Below, in pieces: positions 45,403-60,315 of a stretch of DNA of 64,000 bases (position 1 is its first letter; each line of letters starts with the position of its first letter). This DNA is from Parelaphostrongylus tenuis (lineage: Eukaryota; Nematoda; Chromadorea; Rhabditida; Metastrongylidae): NCBI GenBank assembly GCA_019055375.1, contig JAHQIW010001422.1, forward strand, positions 1-64,000, read 5' to 3'. Position numbers and translations under genes: made by a program. Below the pieces are notes generated by a model. The model was given only the letters and a program-made list of their open reading frames with translations. It searched no databases and was not told the origin of the DNA.

Positions 45403-45404
<2 letters not shown>

Positions 45405-45903
45405 AGAGCGCTTTTTCATTCGTATTTGATAAAGTCTTTTTGCCATTATATGTACAATACACCGAAAAACCAGAGTATTCGAAAGTAAAGTTCATTTCTC
45501 TAAGGTGTGCAGTATATGATGTGCTTGAAAACGGAGAGGGTTACATCTTCTTGCGGTCGACCTGAAATATCTTCTTCTGTTAGTTTTGTCATAGATTTTA
45601 TCTCAAATAAAAACTGAATATATTATCATAGGCTTTATGCAATCATATAACCGCAGTAAAATACTTGATCCTACATTTGGTAGAAGTTTATCAAGTAATG
45701 CCCGACCATAACTGCTAGATGTAATAGAGTTGATCGACTAAGAAAGAAACAGTCAAAGTGGAATTTATTAGATCATATAGTTAATGCGTTTAGTTGCAGA
45801 AGACATAACCTTATCCTACTATTTTCCTAGTGCTATCAAAGATAGGTACTTCAACTGATTTATGTAAGAGCTTTTCTTCCGTATACTAACACGAAGCATT
45901 GTT

Positions 45904-46264
45904 CGAAGAGTACATTACATGCTCAGCAATGTGATAATATTTTTGAGCCTTTTATGAAGTCCGGTATGGTACTTATACAAAGTTAGACATCTGTTTCGCC
46001 AATACAGGAGCATCAAAAGCGCGGTGCCTTTCGATTCAGCCAATCCCTTGCCGACAAACATACCACTAGCCGTAATATAATCGACGCCGACATATTTAAA
46101 TCACTGCATATCGAGTGATCAAATCACCCGATCACAAAGGAACTGGCACAACCAAAAGGCACAGTGCTTTTGATGAACCTGCACTGGCGAACTATTGGCT
46201 AGCACTGTATAAGTGCCAAAACAGATGACATAAAAGGGTCAAAAAACGTTATTGGATTAATATT
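45904..46264. mobile_element. Inverted-repeat unit with hammerhead-like motifs (right arm)
   Basis: Mirror of 29030-29390. Confidence 0.5.
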
Positions 46265-46683
46265 GCTTTGATCGAGTTCTATATAAACGGTCGAATGCAA
46301 AGGTATATGCGGTTTATATATGCAATCTAGCGTTCAGTTCGGGGTCGCACCCTATTGCTTTCAATGCGGATGTTTTCCAGTGCCGTTTTGATCGCACTAA
46401 GCATCATTGCTGGACATTTCGTAGTCAATCGCTAGCTTGTAGAAGAAAGAATTCAAGTTGGGCTCCAGTCGGTAAAATACCATTTTGCTTCTAGAAATAT
46501 GCAAAAAAACTTTTCTTGGAAAAGCTTAGTGATCAGAAATTCAAGTGGTAATAAACCATTTCATTAAATCTAATATTTTGTGTTAAGCTATGGTTATTGC
46601 TCAGAATTCGGAAGTGTAAAAAAAATTGAAGGAGAACCTTTATACTCATAGGGTTCGCAGCCTATCAATTCTTTTAGTTGCCG

Positions 46684-46974
46684 GAATTGTTAGCCAATGA
46701 TGTAGAGTGGTGTGCAAAAACTTTAGCCTTAGCTGCGCTTCAAACTCACATTTCACCCTATCCGGGGACGCGTACTGAATCGTTGCACAACCGACGCCCG
46801 TTTTGACACCACTTTTTCTATAATTGGACGCGTTATCTGTCAACAAGAGTAGTGGTGTCCAAAAGGACGTTGGTAATACAACGCTTCGCACGCGCCCCTC
46901 GGATAGACTAAAACGTGGGTTTGAATTCCACCTAAGGCAAAGGTTTTTGCAGACCACTCCACATCATTGGGTAT
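46684..46974. repeat. Head-to-head pair of tRNA-derived repeats, second site (right arm)
   Basis: Mirror of 28320-28610. Confidence 0.62.
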
Positions 46975-47033
46975 ATTGTATAACCATATTACCGCACGAG
47001 GCGGCCAGGTAAAATGAATTCTATATAATTTTT

Positions 47034-47289
47034 ACGAATGTTCAAAGCATTAGCGAGGTTGATACGCCAAAACCATACACGCGTGTTTCGGAGGTCTAGC
47101 CTTCCTAGTCAGTGGCTCATGGCCCCACAACAAGCTCTGCATTGCAGCAAGGAGGGAGGCATATGTGGTGCCGGCACAACGTGCAATGACATTGTGCTAT
47201 TCCCACATTTCAGTCATCGACTTCGTGGGCCACTCACAAGGGCGAGATCTCCGGAACACGCGTGTATGGCTCTGGCTTGCTAACGCTTA
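47034..47289. mobile_element. Inverted-repeat unit with hammerhead-like motifs (right arm)
   Basis: Mirror of 28005-28260. Confidence 0.55.
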
Positions 47290-47564
47290 AGACATTCTTA
47301 AAAATTATATTGCATGATTATAGCGAGGTTTTCAAAGCGGTCGATGCTATGGATCAAAATGAAGTCTCATTCATCATCAAAATATTATTTGTTGTCAGAA
47401 ATTCAGCACATCCGTAGAAGCCAAAATTTGAGCTTGGTCCTGGGAGCCGGTCAAGTGAGACTAGGTACGGGTGAAAGGATTTGTAATCTGGCAGTTCGTT
47501 TCAACGTCTTACCATATGTCTTCCATAACGCTGTATTTGATAATGTCTGCTGCTGCTTACTCAC

Positions 47565-48021
47565 TTTTTTGTCGGTTCCTTCGATGACAAAAAACGCATT
47601 CTATCGTTTTTGGACAAAAAAGTGGCATAATATTCATCTATGTTTCGTTCTCGTTGTACAATATCCAGTCGCTCGACTATTGGTAATGGCTGGTGGTGGC
47701 CCCTAAAACAATCACTTGATGAAATGTTAAATTATTTTTTGACATGAAGATGGATTGGTGTTACGTTGGAAGCGATTTATGCTGAAGGAGAATTTAAGCA
47801 ACGCTATTGACACCTTTTGAAGTTTCAAGCCTTCGTAGCGTCATCGTCGTGACTCGGCTCGAATCCGAGTCTATAAAGTCAACAAAAATTATTGTATCCA
47901 ATTCAAGTCGTTGGCTTCGTCGTTAAACACACCTTTTCAACTCTTCCTTCACAGCACCTTTGCACTCATGCAACACATCGCTAAACTTCATTTTCCTTTC
48001 AAACACAAGACTGCCATCATT
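47565..48021 (-). CDS. Two exons of an unrecognised host protein (right arm copy)
   Basis: Mirror of 27273-27729, with exons at 47933-48021 and 47565-47702. The encoded segment is the same as in the left arm. Function unknown. Confidence 0.53.
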
Positions 48022-49893
48022 CTGAATTGGAAGATTTGGAAATTCGCCTATTCGGATTATCAGCACACTGAGCCAATTGTTAAGAACTCTGATTTCCTTC
48101 TTGTTCGACCGCTTCTAGCGATGGTATGATGTCATGAATATACTCATTGAACTCATTTGTAAAATTTCTTAAAAATGTTTTCCAATAACGAATACTATTT
48201 AAGTCTGTATTATAAAGATAAAGTCGAATGTTTTTCATATACGTTTTGGAAACTTATGGTGATTAGAACGAAGCTTCTGTGCGGTGATAATTAGAAACAC
48301 TATCGCATTTTCTCAAGATTCTCTCAAGAGATTGCCTAAGATGCTTGATAATCTTATTCCACAGTAATAAAGCACTGTGGAAGATTACGTTTGAGGCACT
48401 ATCATTGAAATGGAAATTGACGTTCTCTAAAAAGCTTTTTGTTCACTTACACCACTCATCGAAATGAAATTTTGAAGCGACTTCGTAAAGTTCTCCATTA
48501 CGACGCCGTCCACTGCAACATACCAACTGCTGTCGCAAGGAATGTTTGTGATATCCCAACAGGAAATCGGAGTGCGTTCCAATGCACTCGTTTTCTCTAG
48601 AATAGAGAGAGAATGTTCTCTGAGAATTGATTTAGTGGTGGATTATGAGAGCTCTCTTGGAGGGGAAAAATGGTGTAGCAATCATCGTAAATTGATGTTC
48701 CAACGACGGATAACGTTAGAAGTGCACATAAATTGTAGTGACAATGTTTGCCAAGAAAGATGCGTACGAAGAGTTTTGAATAACGATGTTTCCTTTGCTA
48801 GTTGACTTAACTCAGAAGTCGAATAATCCTTAAAAAACAGAAGCGCAAAAGAGACCGCTTTTTAGAAGACAAATTGTGCACAACGTAAAGTACTGAGATA
48901 GCCACCGTCTCGGATAGCTGGAACTCAACGAATGATTGGTCATTAACACTTTTTTTGCAGTTTGTATTCTTCGTATTTTTAGTAGAGAAACTACTTGTTG
49001 AATGTTGGCCAGTTTCGGCAAGTATTCAGAAATTATCGTGAGATGAACAAGACACCTTTCGACAGCGGACATTGAATGAAATTGACGCCTCGGAACCTCA
49101 CAGCTTGCAGCTCCATAACGAATCGATAGCTGAAACGATCCCATATCAAAACTGCGGACTACAAATTCAATTTATTTACATAAGATTTATCCTTTAGTGA
49201 CCATAACTAAGTAAGTATTAAAAGTTTGACATGCGTTTTTATCATATTAATGACATAAAGTTCTGAAAACGCTGTTCAATGATTACTTTTACTATTAGAG
49301 TTTTGTCATCAGACTCAACCCAATTCGTAAAGTTTAAGAAACCTTTGAGGTTCAGAGATCGGGAAACTATACCTGACTTGTCTCGGAATGTCGGATCACT
49401 CTGTCAAAAACACAATATTTCTTAGAAGGTGGCTTCCGATATTTTAAAAAACTGTGAACGTTTTAGCAAGGTAGTTAAAGTTTTCCTGGGAAACTAGTCA
49501 GCTACACTCAAAGTGAGGCAAAGCTAAAATAGGAGAAGGGGGCTCAGCTGAAGGGAGGAAAGACTGCTCAACTAACATTTGATGAGATTTTGAAATTTTT
49601 GAGCAACATTTGAACTTAATCTTAATGCAAATCTCAGAAGTTTCGTTGAGAGTAGAAGGAAGGAAACGAGTCGAGTCAAATGCAAGTAAAACTGAAACCC
49701 GCACATTATGTGATGTCGGGTAGTTTCAAATCAAGTAGTGGTGTTTTAAGAAAAATATTAACTTATACAGCTTCTTAAACATTCCTAACACGGCCTTAGC
49801 GATTGCCGCTTCTCCCAAAAAGGTTCCTTTGCCGAATGTGTGGTTCTTTTTACAAACCTAAAATTTCACATACATAATAGATGCATAGGCTTT

Positions 49894-50044
49894 GTACGTG
49901 TGAATGTACGTATGCAGATATTTGTGTACGTCCTTATAAATGCACATATATATGTATTCGTTTGTGTGTGCCCTTATGGAAGCATGCATTCACATTTGCA
50001 TGCGTCTGTATGTGTGTATGCATGTGTGTGCATTTTCAATTAGA
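49894..50044. repeat. CA/CATA-rich simple repeat (right arm)
   Basis: Mirror of 25250-25400. Confidence 0.85.
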
Positions 50045-51128
50045 ACAGCTTACCAGTATTGTTGAATCACTGAATAATATCAATCTAATAATGTCGTTTT
50101 TCTTAATCCTGCATTCGTTCGTTCCGCAGATCCATCGCACTTCTATTGAGGAGAGCTCGAAGCGGGAGCTCTTTAGATGGACCGGCTGAAATTAAGAATA
50201 ATATGCATATTTTGAATTGAATTTAGCCACCTAGGCGTATTTCAACCAAGTCCTATACCGGAAGATCTTGGATCTCATTTATGAGATTCAGTTGCGAAAC
50301 GGACGCCTCGGTGATCTGCCGTACTGTGTTCGACTTACTGAAACTAGTGAGATGAATGAAGTTTGGACAACAACGCCAACTATATCAGAATGACGATATT
50401 TGGCTTTTATCACCATTCTCTGAGCTTCTGTTTGCCATTGCTTTTATGAAATGACATGTCAGAAAAGTCACCTAATACAATTTTGGCGCTTTGTTAAGAT
50501 TATTTTTTGCGATTCCTCAACATTGGTGGGCAAGCACTTTTGAATTTCACAAGGTCCTTTAGCTGTTAGGAATTTGTTCAGTAACTTGTTTGCTTCGATT
50601 TGGAGGTTGTGTAAATAACAGACCGAGACAAATAAAAGCTTTTTCTATTGTTATGCTCTTTTATCGCCTTATCGATCGTATCACACTTTATTTTGATTGG
50701 CGATCTCAAACCTTTAGCATTCAACTTGTCTCTCGCGCTTATCGGTTTACAGAGGATGCCATCTTTATGATGTCTTACAATACTTTTCGATTACATCTTT
50801 TTGCAATTTCAAGGATAGCCAGGCTGGGCAAGCAGTGAGGCACTCGTTATTCATTGGTGAAGAGTGTTGAAGGCGTAGGTGAGGATCAATACTATGCTAC
50901 CGGGCCCTCGTTGTGCACAATTTCACAAAGAATTGTATTATCTCATTTTTTTTCACAATTACTACATTCTTTGCTCTGGATTTCAAAAGCATGGTCTGTG
51001 CCCACACAAACGAAATAAATGCCAAGCCTAAATTCTCGTAGACATGAACAGGATCACAGAGCAATGACTGAGTCAATAGCTATCTTAGAGTTTAGTATTC
51101 CCTAGAGCTTATCGATAGACATGAAACT

Positions 51129-52649
51129 TGTGCCAACTAACATAGGTCTCCCCGATCAAGATCGCATTTCCACTATTACTAGAGGGCTGCTTGAGAAGAA
51201 AAAGAAGCACAAACATCGTTTTCACGCAGTCATCTAACTAGGCCAATAGTGAATGCAGGCTGTAGAAGATCTTGGCAGGAGGATCTATTGTCGGTACAGG
51301 CAGAAAAAGTCGTTTAAAACTGCACGAGAGCTATGTAGGTTGAAGAAATACCGTTGAGTTCTCCGTAACTATTACACTCTGTTATCTTTTCTAACGAATG
51401 AAGATGGGATCATTAGAATACTTATTCATGATATGGAATTGATACGTAACAGTTTTACACCAGTCTCTTTCATTATATATAATCCCCATCCGGACCCTAG
51501 AATTAACACTGGCAAGATTTCAGCCGGAATCATCGCCCTCAATGTTCGTGTAGCGACCAAAAGCATTGGAGAGGGACAAGGCATAGAGTATGAAAATATC
51601 ACTGCCAGTCTGCTTAAAAAGATGGTCACAATTTGCATGTATTTCCAGCAGGAGATTCGATATCTTATCTCCAGAAGGGCAGGACCGGGGCTATTGAAGG
51701 ATATCGAGTACAGTCATCGCTCCAAAAAGTGTGAGAGTAAGGATCTTAGTAACTATCGTTCAATGAGCGGGTTGATTGTACTATGCAAGATCTCCACGAT
51801 AATCGTCCTTCTGCACATATTAAGATTTAGATGAATCACAGCCAGCTGAATAAGCAGGACTCAGTAAAGTATTATGTTGTATAGGCCACTTCAATGAACC
51901 GTTTCACGGATCATTGAAGTCCGCTGGGGAGTATGCCCCTTGCTTCAATCTTTGTCGACTATGGGAGAGCCATTAGCGTCAACGAGAATGTTGCCCTTTC
52001 ATCGTCCAGTGATCAAAGTATACCTGCTTATATGCGAGTGTTAGACTGCTATCGAAACGGCAGCGCATAAATACCACTTTTCCATCGGTCTCTTACCATG
52101 CCCATCGAAAGAGTGTTGAACAAGACGACACTATATCGCTAATGCTGTTCTCTGTTACACTACAATGAACGACGAAATTGCTCAACTGAGAAGAGAAAGG
52201 CATACGCAAATATGAAGATTCCTACCAATCTTTGTTTTCCGGGCGACATCATCATCTTCAAAGCAGTAGTGATGCTTAATGAACTCAGCGGTTCAAGAAA
52301 AGTGGTTGGGCTACGCATAAACACTATGAGAAAAGCTCATTGGAATTCATGGCTCTCAGGTGATCAAACTGAATTGGATAGTACTCTAATGAAGAGGACC
52401 ACTTCGTTTGGCAATTGGACAAACTAAGCAGTAGAGTGAACTCCAAAAGAATGCAAACGCCCTTCTGAAAGACCACGCGAAGGATTTGAGCACGTCCTTG
52501 TGGTGAATGCCAACCGTCTTCTCCGCAGTGTCAACACTACGCTAACGTGCTCGAAGCAAACCATCACCATAAGTGGCAGATGCGTGAGAGACAAGCGAAT
52601 GGAAACCATGCTGACGCTCGCACTGTAGTGAAGACGAATCGTCAAATTA
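51129..52649 (+). pseudogene. Decayed RTE retrotransposon (right arm, copy 2)
   Basis: Mirror of 22645-24165; the open stretches are 51433-51834 and 52212-52427. The catalytic FADD motif reads FPGD, so it is inactive. Confidence 0.72.
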
Positions 52650-52653
52650 TCCA

Positions 52654-53094
52654 GGTATTATAATCCGATAACATATTCTGAATCTTTCAGAGATCTCGTG
52701 TGGCATCTCTGGTGCTAGACGTACGTTTCGGTTTATTCTCGCAATCCCCCTCAGTAGCACATGCCACTCGGTTCACCCGTTCATCTACATCTAAGACTAG
52801 CGGCGTCGAGCACTCATCGCTGCACGTCAGTTGGAAAGATCACTTGATACTGCAGTGATTTACATTCAGTTGCTGACGACTGGTGAAAATGCATTACTTC
52901 ATGTCGAGTTCTTTCCACTTGACGTGCAGTGATACATGTTCGGTTGCAGCTACCCTTAGTTGTGGGGAGCGTTTAAAGAGAATGCCATGTGTCACTGATG
53001 AGTTCTGCGAGAGTGAACGGAAACGCACGCTAAACAAGAGATACATTGTGTCAGACCTCTGAAAGGCTCAAAATATGCTGTCAGAGTGTGTCGT
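52654..53094. mobile_element. Inverted-repeat element with hammerhead-like motifs (right arm)
   Basis: Mirror of 22200-22640. Confidence 0.63.
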
Positions 53095-53273
53095 TTCAAG
53101 TGAGCTCTGAAAAACAGTCGATTAAAAAGGCATCTAGTTATTAATAGGAAAAGGAGTCAACGGACAATCTGTCTTTCACTATTTTACTATTTTCATGTCA
53201 GTATTGTTATTCCTTCTATTCTATGTGAACATCAACTTGGACACTTGAAGAAGAGCATAAATCAAATCTCGCA

Positions 53274-53614
53274 AAATGCTCAGAAATATTTCTAGAAAGA
53301 TTATTTCAAGCCCTTTTCAACGTTTGGTATGTCAGCGGGTTACATACGTTTCGGCGACCTCATCTGCCTTATCAGAGCCACACGCTCCACTAGACAACAC
53401 CTCACATTGTCACGTCTAAACATTGTGTGTCTCCGCGTTAATAATATTAAGTGCGACTGATGCGGCGTGTGACCAGGATAAACAGGCGAGACTGCTGACG
53501 TACGTTAGCCACTGGGGCACTAAGCTTCCAAATATGCCTGGAACAGTCTATTTAAATATATCAAAGCCCTATAACGAGGCTTTTGACGAACGGTTGATTG
53601 AGTTTGATTGATTA
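53274..53614. mobile_element. Decayed hammerhead inverted-repeat unit (right arm)
   Basis: Mirror of 21680-22020. Confidence 0.5.
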
Positions 53615-53621
53615 TTAATGA

Positions 53622-53824
53622 CATAGTCTGACAGAATGCTCGAGCCTTTCACGGTATTTGTTATGTTCTAGTACTATACGTACGTTTCAGCTTTCTAGCT
53701 AACCTCATCAGCAGGACATGTCATTTGGCTACTCGTCGCAATCGACGTCGAACAAGTTACACTGTTCGTCAAGGTGAAAAATTCACTTGACGTGATGTTC
53801 TTCCAGAGTGATTAAATATTGATT
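53622..53824 (-). ncRNA. Hammerhead-bearing unit with intact core (right arm)
   Basis: Mirror of 21470-21672; the ribozyme spans about 53668-53720 on the minus strand. Confidence 0.58.
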
Positions 53825-54130
53825 GTATATACACGGCTTGCGTTCGTTCCAATTATAGTCGCGAGTCATCGGGTGTAAAATTGCTCAGACAACATTTCTT
53901 GCTATCGGATCACCATACTGTGGGCATTTCCGTTCCCTCTATATAAGTATGGTGGTTCAGAGACCGTGGAAACCTCCAGTGTGTACGTAAGCCGCTGTCG
54001 TACTAAATCATGAAGAAGGCATAAAATGGCTTTCATATTATATCAAACTTCTATAGCGAGATTTCCGAAGAACTCAAGATGTCTAAGAGCTTACGCGCTG
54101 TATTAAGAGATGAACATTTGATTAGGTCAC

Positions 54131-57100
54131 CTCAGCACTTTGTCGATGGCCTCGATCGCCTCTCCAATTTGGTCTTTTTCTCTTTGCACTCGGGTCTTCT
54201 TTTTGAGACCTGAAAATTTACTCTCGGCAAATTATGAATTTTTTATTATCTCTCAAAACCATCCTAGACGAACTTTTTGACTATTGCATAAAAGCAGTGT
54301 TTCTCCCTGGAATCCCCATCCTCACCCTATTTGCAGCATTACGGGCGGCGACAACTGTGATATAATTTGCTAGTGTGCCTAAGGTAACATTTACATCATT
54401 GCCAGTTGTGTTCTATGGATAAGTTTCACAATGGCAATGAGACGGAATGCATTATTCTTTAGGTGTAGTTAGTTTTTTTCATAATTAGTAAGGTGTCCAA
54501 ATATTAGAGTTGATTAAATCAGTCACATATTAAGAAGCGTTATATTTTACTTCACTACAGACTTCATGACCAGTCAACAGTCGTCACAAAAAAGCATGTT
54601 GTTGTGTGTATAGTTGCAATATAATTGTGTATCAATTTTGGTATCAACGTAGGTGAATTCTGCGAAGAGAAAGTCTTCTAGTCTTTCTATTCTCCCTCTC
54701 GTCAACTTCTTCGGGCTTGTGAAAATTTTATAAACGAAATAGTCCTACGAACTCTATTGGCAACATATGGCAAAATTTTTCAATGCAGTTAATATAAACA
54801 CAACGGAAGATTTCTGATGATGAATGTTTACAAAATATCAATGTTGAAGTAAAATTCAGAGCTTTCAACGAGGTGTGACCGGGTGTATTTCCATTCACAA
54901 AAAAGGTATGATTACACGATAAATTAATTGTAATGTAGGGTAGGTGTTGAAGGTTTGAAGGATCAACTCCTAGCAATAGTCAACTTCTGAACGATGTGCA
55001 ATGCATTAGACTTTATCAAGCATCATAAGAGGCGACTGAATGCATATCTGACCTTTCCGATACCTCGCGGCGGCTTACGGACCTATAAAATTAGAACTGT
55101 CATTCTCTCAGACGAATCTGCCACCAATTCGAAGAACGCATAGCGGCAGAGGCTTTGGTTAGCCAGTGAGACGGAGATTGAATTAGCGACCACTTCTGTT
55201 TTGCAGTGCCCCTCGAACTCCTACACCCACACCCGCTTTGAATCAAATTACGAACATCCATTTATATTTTGTGTCGCGATATTTTGTTCGCATCCTATGA
55301 CAGAATTTTAGTAGATTTTCCGGTAAAAAATTTCGTGATGTGTACTTCGTACTCACCGTCAAACGTTAGCATGTAAAAAAGTTGCAAGCAAATAGAGGCT
55401 GGAAGGTCACGAGATATCACAGTACAAACGGAAAGCTCATTGCATCACGACGTCTCTTGCTTTGCGCATTGACGTAGAGTGATGCAAAATCTCCGCGTCG
55501 GCTGGGATTCGAACTTACATTTCACCCTGTCCAGGAGTACGTACTCGAATCGTGGCACTACCCAGGTCTGTTTTGACACCACACTTTCTACGCTGCAACG
55601 TATCTATCTGTCAATAACTAACCGCCAACGGTATGACATGTTTAGTCGCTATCGACATTGAACCCAGTTACGCTGACAGATACTGAGTATTAGATAATCA
55701 AACAAAATTTCTTTCTATTTAAACATTTCTAGCTTTTAGAAAGAATGGTGTCAAAACAGGTGTCGGTGGTGTAACGGTTCGAGCATGCGCTCCCGGATAG
55801 GGTGAGATGTGGGTTCAAGTTCCAACTGGCGCAAAAGTTTTGCACATCAGTCTACATCAGCGGGTATATTCATAGCATTATACACTACTCGAAGCAGTTA
55901 AGAACCTGAACCAGTAGTCGATATCACTATGCCTAAAAATGTGTTTAGTGCCTTTTATTCAAGGACAGAGCAATAGGTCTCCAACCAACTTTCCGAAATT
56001 GATCTAAAAATTCAAAAACTTATTTGTTCAATCACCTGAAGGTATCAAGTAACTTCAATTGAAGTATTCTCCGTCTGCCTAAAAGAAATTCTGCCAGCGC
56101 TCCAACGACAAGTCAATTCGAGCAGATCCACAAGATCTTGAAAAATGCAGGCAAGAAATGGCGCAAGGGCAATTGGATTTGTTACGATCTCAGACAAGCT
56201 CAAAAGAACAAGACAAAGCAAAGCGCGCAAGCTCATCTTTGTCGTCATCGCCGATTTTGGTTTCTAAACAGAGTTGTTACTATTGATGAGAAGTGGACCT
56301 TCTTTAAGAGCCAGCGTCGTCCAAAGCAGTGGTTGTCATCAGGTCACCAAGTAGCCCCAACACCGACGAATCGATTTGTGCCAAAAGCAATGTTGGTCAT
56401 TTTCTAGTACCGAAGTGGGCCAATTCATTGTCACTTGTTGCAAGCCGGTCAGACCATCAACGCTGAGCGATACTGTGAGCAACTGGACCGTTGCAATGAA
56501 GCAATTCCACCTCACCACATCGCCAAACAATTTCGCTTGAAGACAATGCAAAGCCACACGTTGCCAAGAAAACAAGGAAGAGGTTGACCGATTTGGGCTG
56601 GGAGCATTTGGATCGTTCGCCGCATTTGCCAGATCTGCTTTCCTCCGATTTTGATCTCTTCAGATCATTAGAGCACTGGTTGGACGAGTAAAAGGTTCAA
56701 GATATCAATCATTTGCGTCGAGAATTGACTAATTAGCTTGCACCGAGGAATAATGAGTTTTATGAGCGCGAAATTGATTTGTTTTTGGAGCGCTGGCAGA
56801 ATTGCATTCAGGTAAACGTAGAGTACTTTGATTAATGTTATTTAATAAAATTGATTACTTGGAAAAATAAATTTTTGAATTTATGGACCGAGTTCGGGAA
56901 AATATTTGGAGACCTAATATTATATGAGATCCAATCGTGGAATGATGAGATACGAGCGGAACATGAAACCTTGGTTGAGCTATGTGGACATGGTCACACT
57001 TACATAAATTCATTGTCAGAGATCTTATAGAACTACTGTAAATGGCAACTGTTGTAGTATTAGACTTAGAAGGAAAAATCTCTTACTCTCAAGCAATAGT

Positions 57101-58526
57101 TTAACGCTTGGAAGGCGCTGCACTGGAGTGACCATAATATCGACAGTCCGCTGTCGTTTGAATTCTTTGCTTCTTTCATGGTCCTTAATAAAGTCATTTT
57201 CAATCAGCTCTTATAAACCACACCATAAAACTTGTTTCAATGTTCTAAATCGCACCTACCTCGATGAACATTCTTAGTTTTGCGCTGTGGGCACAAGCGG
57301 CTTTGATCGTTTCTACAGCGAGGTCGCAGTGGTTGCAATATGAGGGGTACACTCGCAAGAGGTCGTCAAATGCTTCTGTCCAGATCTTGAATAGGCAAAT
57401 CTATTGGTCGTTTGTTTGGTTCAAAAGTGTGACGATTTTGATTTGACACCGATGTTCTTGCGAATTGCAGCAACAGTGTGAGCTATTTGACTTAATTTTG
57501 AATAAATTTATTACATTTCAATTTCATTTATTGAAATATAGTGCTCATAGGGTGCATACAGTGTTGACGGCTCTAGCTCGCTCTAATGGCTCATTATCCC
57601 TCCGGGATCGGTAAATTGATACCATAGTGGTCTCAGATTTGTCTGGAATGTTAAGCAGCCTTGACTCGATACAGCGGGAAGTCACTGTGAGTCATCAAAC
57701 GGAGTTAGAAAGTGTAATGCATGGAGCACCCCTCAAGATTGATCAACGTCTAGAGCTTAATCCTTTATCCTTTATCTTGATTTGTTGAAAAGATCCATTG
57801 ACATCTACCTGTCTAACATCAAACGATACTTTGGAATTTTCTTCACATCTCAGCGGCGTAGAATAATTATTATTACTACTTCACACCATTCGCTGATAAT
57901 ATCTAATCGCTAAAGTCATTTTCATCAGTGGTGTTAAGAGGCTTCATAGCTCTGATAATTGCAGAGTTTTAAGCAGACATTTCTAACAGGATATGGTGGA
58001 AACGTTTTTAGGTTGTCTTTCGATGACATCTTTTTTACGAGAAGAAAATTTGTATCAAAAAAATTTGTATCAACCTTGGCTGGTTATTACTAGCACTGTC
58101 TGACTCAACTGAAAACCAACGAATTACAATGCTTCTGTAGATTTATGTGATTAGAGCACTCACTTCGCTTGCGCTGCTCGCATCTCCATCCCATTGCTCG
58201 ATCACTCCTTCCAGTCTCTCGCAGATGCGTTCGTGGATATTGAGAATAGGTTGAATCTTTCCAAATGCAGTGACGATTTCACGCTTTTTCAGAAGTGGTC
58301 GCTTTTCAGCAACACGAGCCAGCAAAGAGTCTCTCATCTGAGTCAATTCGAGAGATGTAATGCGATCTGTTCCTGGCTCCAGAATCTACCTTATAAACAA
58401 ATTTCCTTACCAGAATTAGCAGTCTTAACTTTTCAATATAGTGCATTTCGGTTGAATGCATTTCTTGACAGATCATAAACGTCTTCGTAGTATCGTCATC
58501 GCCTAGAATTGTTTCAGTCATAAAAT
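54131..58526 (-). CDS. ect-2: RhoGEF DH-domain exons, ECT2-like (right arm copy, partial gene)
   Basis: Mirror copy of the left-arm gene, with exons at 58410-58526, 58164-58337, 57260-57385, 57087-57207 and 54131-54209. The coding text and splice sites match the left copy as far as I compared them, including the mariner and repeats in the fourth intron. The two copies are convergent across the loop. If the palindrome is real, the worm has two ect-2-like genes of nearly the same sequence; if not, this is one gene represented twice. Confidence 0.78.
55462..55859. repeat. Head-to-head pair of tRNA-derived repeats (right arm)
   Basis: Mirror of 19438-19835. Confidence 0.65.
55974..56916 (+). mobile_element. 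Mariner element with terminal inverted repeats, transposase broken (right arm)
   Basis: Mirror copy of 18381-19323. A 49-bp repeat begins at 55974 (TAGGTCTCCAA) and its inverted partner ends at 56916. The longest surviving open part is 56138-56407, with the DEKW motif; the later DNAKPH block is in another frame. The shared insertion and lesions show it was present before the arm duplication. Confidence 0.88.
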
Positions 58527-60315
58527 CTAGACCAGTGAATTTTTTTTTGTCAAATCGCCCACAAGTGTGATTGCTGAGTCTCGTTAAAGCTTCGATATTG
58601 TTTCTTATAAAACTGCCGGAAAATTTTTATAACTCAAACTGTACCATATGATAGCTCTTCTTCCAGCTGAGTTCCGCTTACGCTCAGAATGCTGGTTGCC
58701 TGCGTGCTATCGGACGAAATATGCGTGCATGATTTCTGAAGCAGGAAAATTATCTGATGTGGCAATATTGAGGTGTTAAAATGCGGTGCTTAAGATACTG
58801 GCTGATACTGATCTATCAAAAATGAATCAGACAGTCTTTCACAAAGTATATGGATGCTTTCCTCTTTGTAAATCACTCCTTCCTCTATATTCAATATGGC
58901 ACGCAATTCGTCTCACTATATCTTAAAATGCTCTGAGCGATTGCTAAGGCAATGCTTCTCACCGAGATCACACTTTTTTGTCCATTAAACGTCGAATTTT
59001 TCCTACCTCAACTGTCTTTAGTAAGAAAGGATTAATGAATAGCTTGTTCCTTTGTCAAGGAACAAGGTTAAGAACTTATAGAGCTGTGTGTATGGTGGTC
59101 TCTCACAATATAGAAGCAGTTAGTAATCCTATACCGCATGATGTAGATTCGTTCTTCAGTTTCCTTCTGTCAAATTGGAATCGCTGTCTGGTACAGAGCA
59201 TGAAATTTGATTTTCAAAATCGGTTAGATGAATAGGAGCAACGTAGGCAAGTCTAGGTAAAGGCATGATGCCATCCTTGAAAGACTGAGCTGCAGCGGAT
59301 AGTTTACCTTATTGCAACCCAAAAAGCCTTTGTGAAAGCGCTGAAGATACAACGTAGGTAGAAAGAGCGATTGACAAATGAAACATTTGAGCAAAAGTTA
59401 CCGGCACGTCTTCGGTCTTCATCGAAAGGTTAACTGCGAAGTCTTCCATTGCAAACTGCTCAAGGTTTACCAATGAAAACAATAAGAATGACTTGTTGGT
59501 TTAGAAAGTTATGTTTTTGTTCGAAATTCCAACAGATAACGATAAGCCTTCGTGCAATTTGATAAGATGATTTTACATATTGATAGCCGAATTTTGATAC
59601 ACAAACTGCTTTAATGATTAACACATCATCGTAGCTGAGCGGTTTCCATAATGATAAACTGCGATTTTCAGTGGAAGTACATTTTACCACTAAGGTCATT
59701 CAAACCGTTAACTTGGACACACGTGATAGACTGTATTTGTACTATTATTTTTCTTCTAATTGCTTAAAAGTGCTCCTTAGTAAGCGATATGCTTAACTTT
59801 CGATATCGGAGTATGTCAACTGCTTGAATAAAAAATATTTTTCTTTCAAATTCGGTCTATTAATATTTTGGTGAATTCGCCTAATTTAAATAGATGACAC
59901 TTTTATTTGCATTCGTGAAACTGTTTCAAATGACTGTGCCACTGCTAAAGCTACTGTCAAAATCACAGCTTCATCAACAGAATAATGTGGGAATGCAGAT
60001 GAAAGGCTCTAGGTTTGAAATTTTGATACTTTTCCGTTATGTCGACCTTGTTAGGTCATTTCACTTCTTAGTATAATGGAGAGTTTTTTAAAATTTTCGG
60101 CAGACTTTCCTTGATGTTCATAGATAACATTACTGTGAGAAGTTTTATTCAGATAATGTTTTTACGCCTTCGCCTTCTCTAGAGTCGGCAGCCGTGGATT
60201 ATCTTAGACGAATTCCAAGTTCGAAGAAGGCAAAAGCATTGAAAAGTACTTACTTGGATGCTTAGACGGCCCGTCCTTACGCAATGTGAAAACCTCAGCA
60301 AGTTTTCAATTCGCT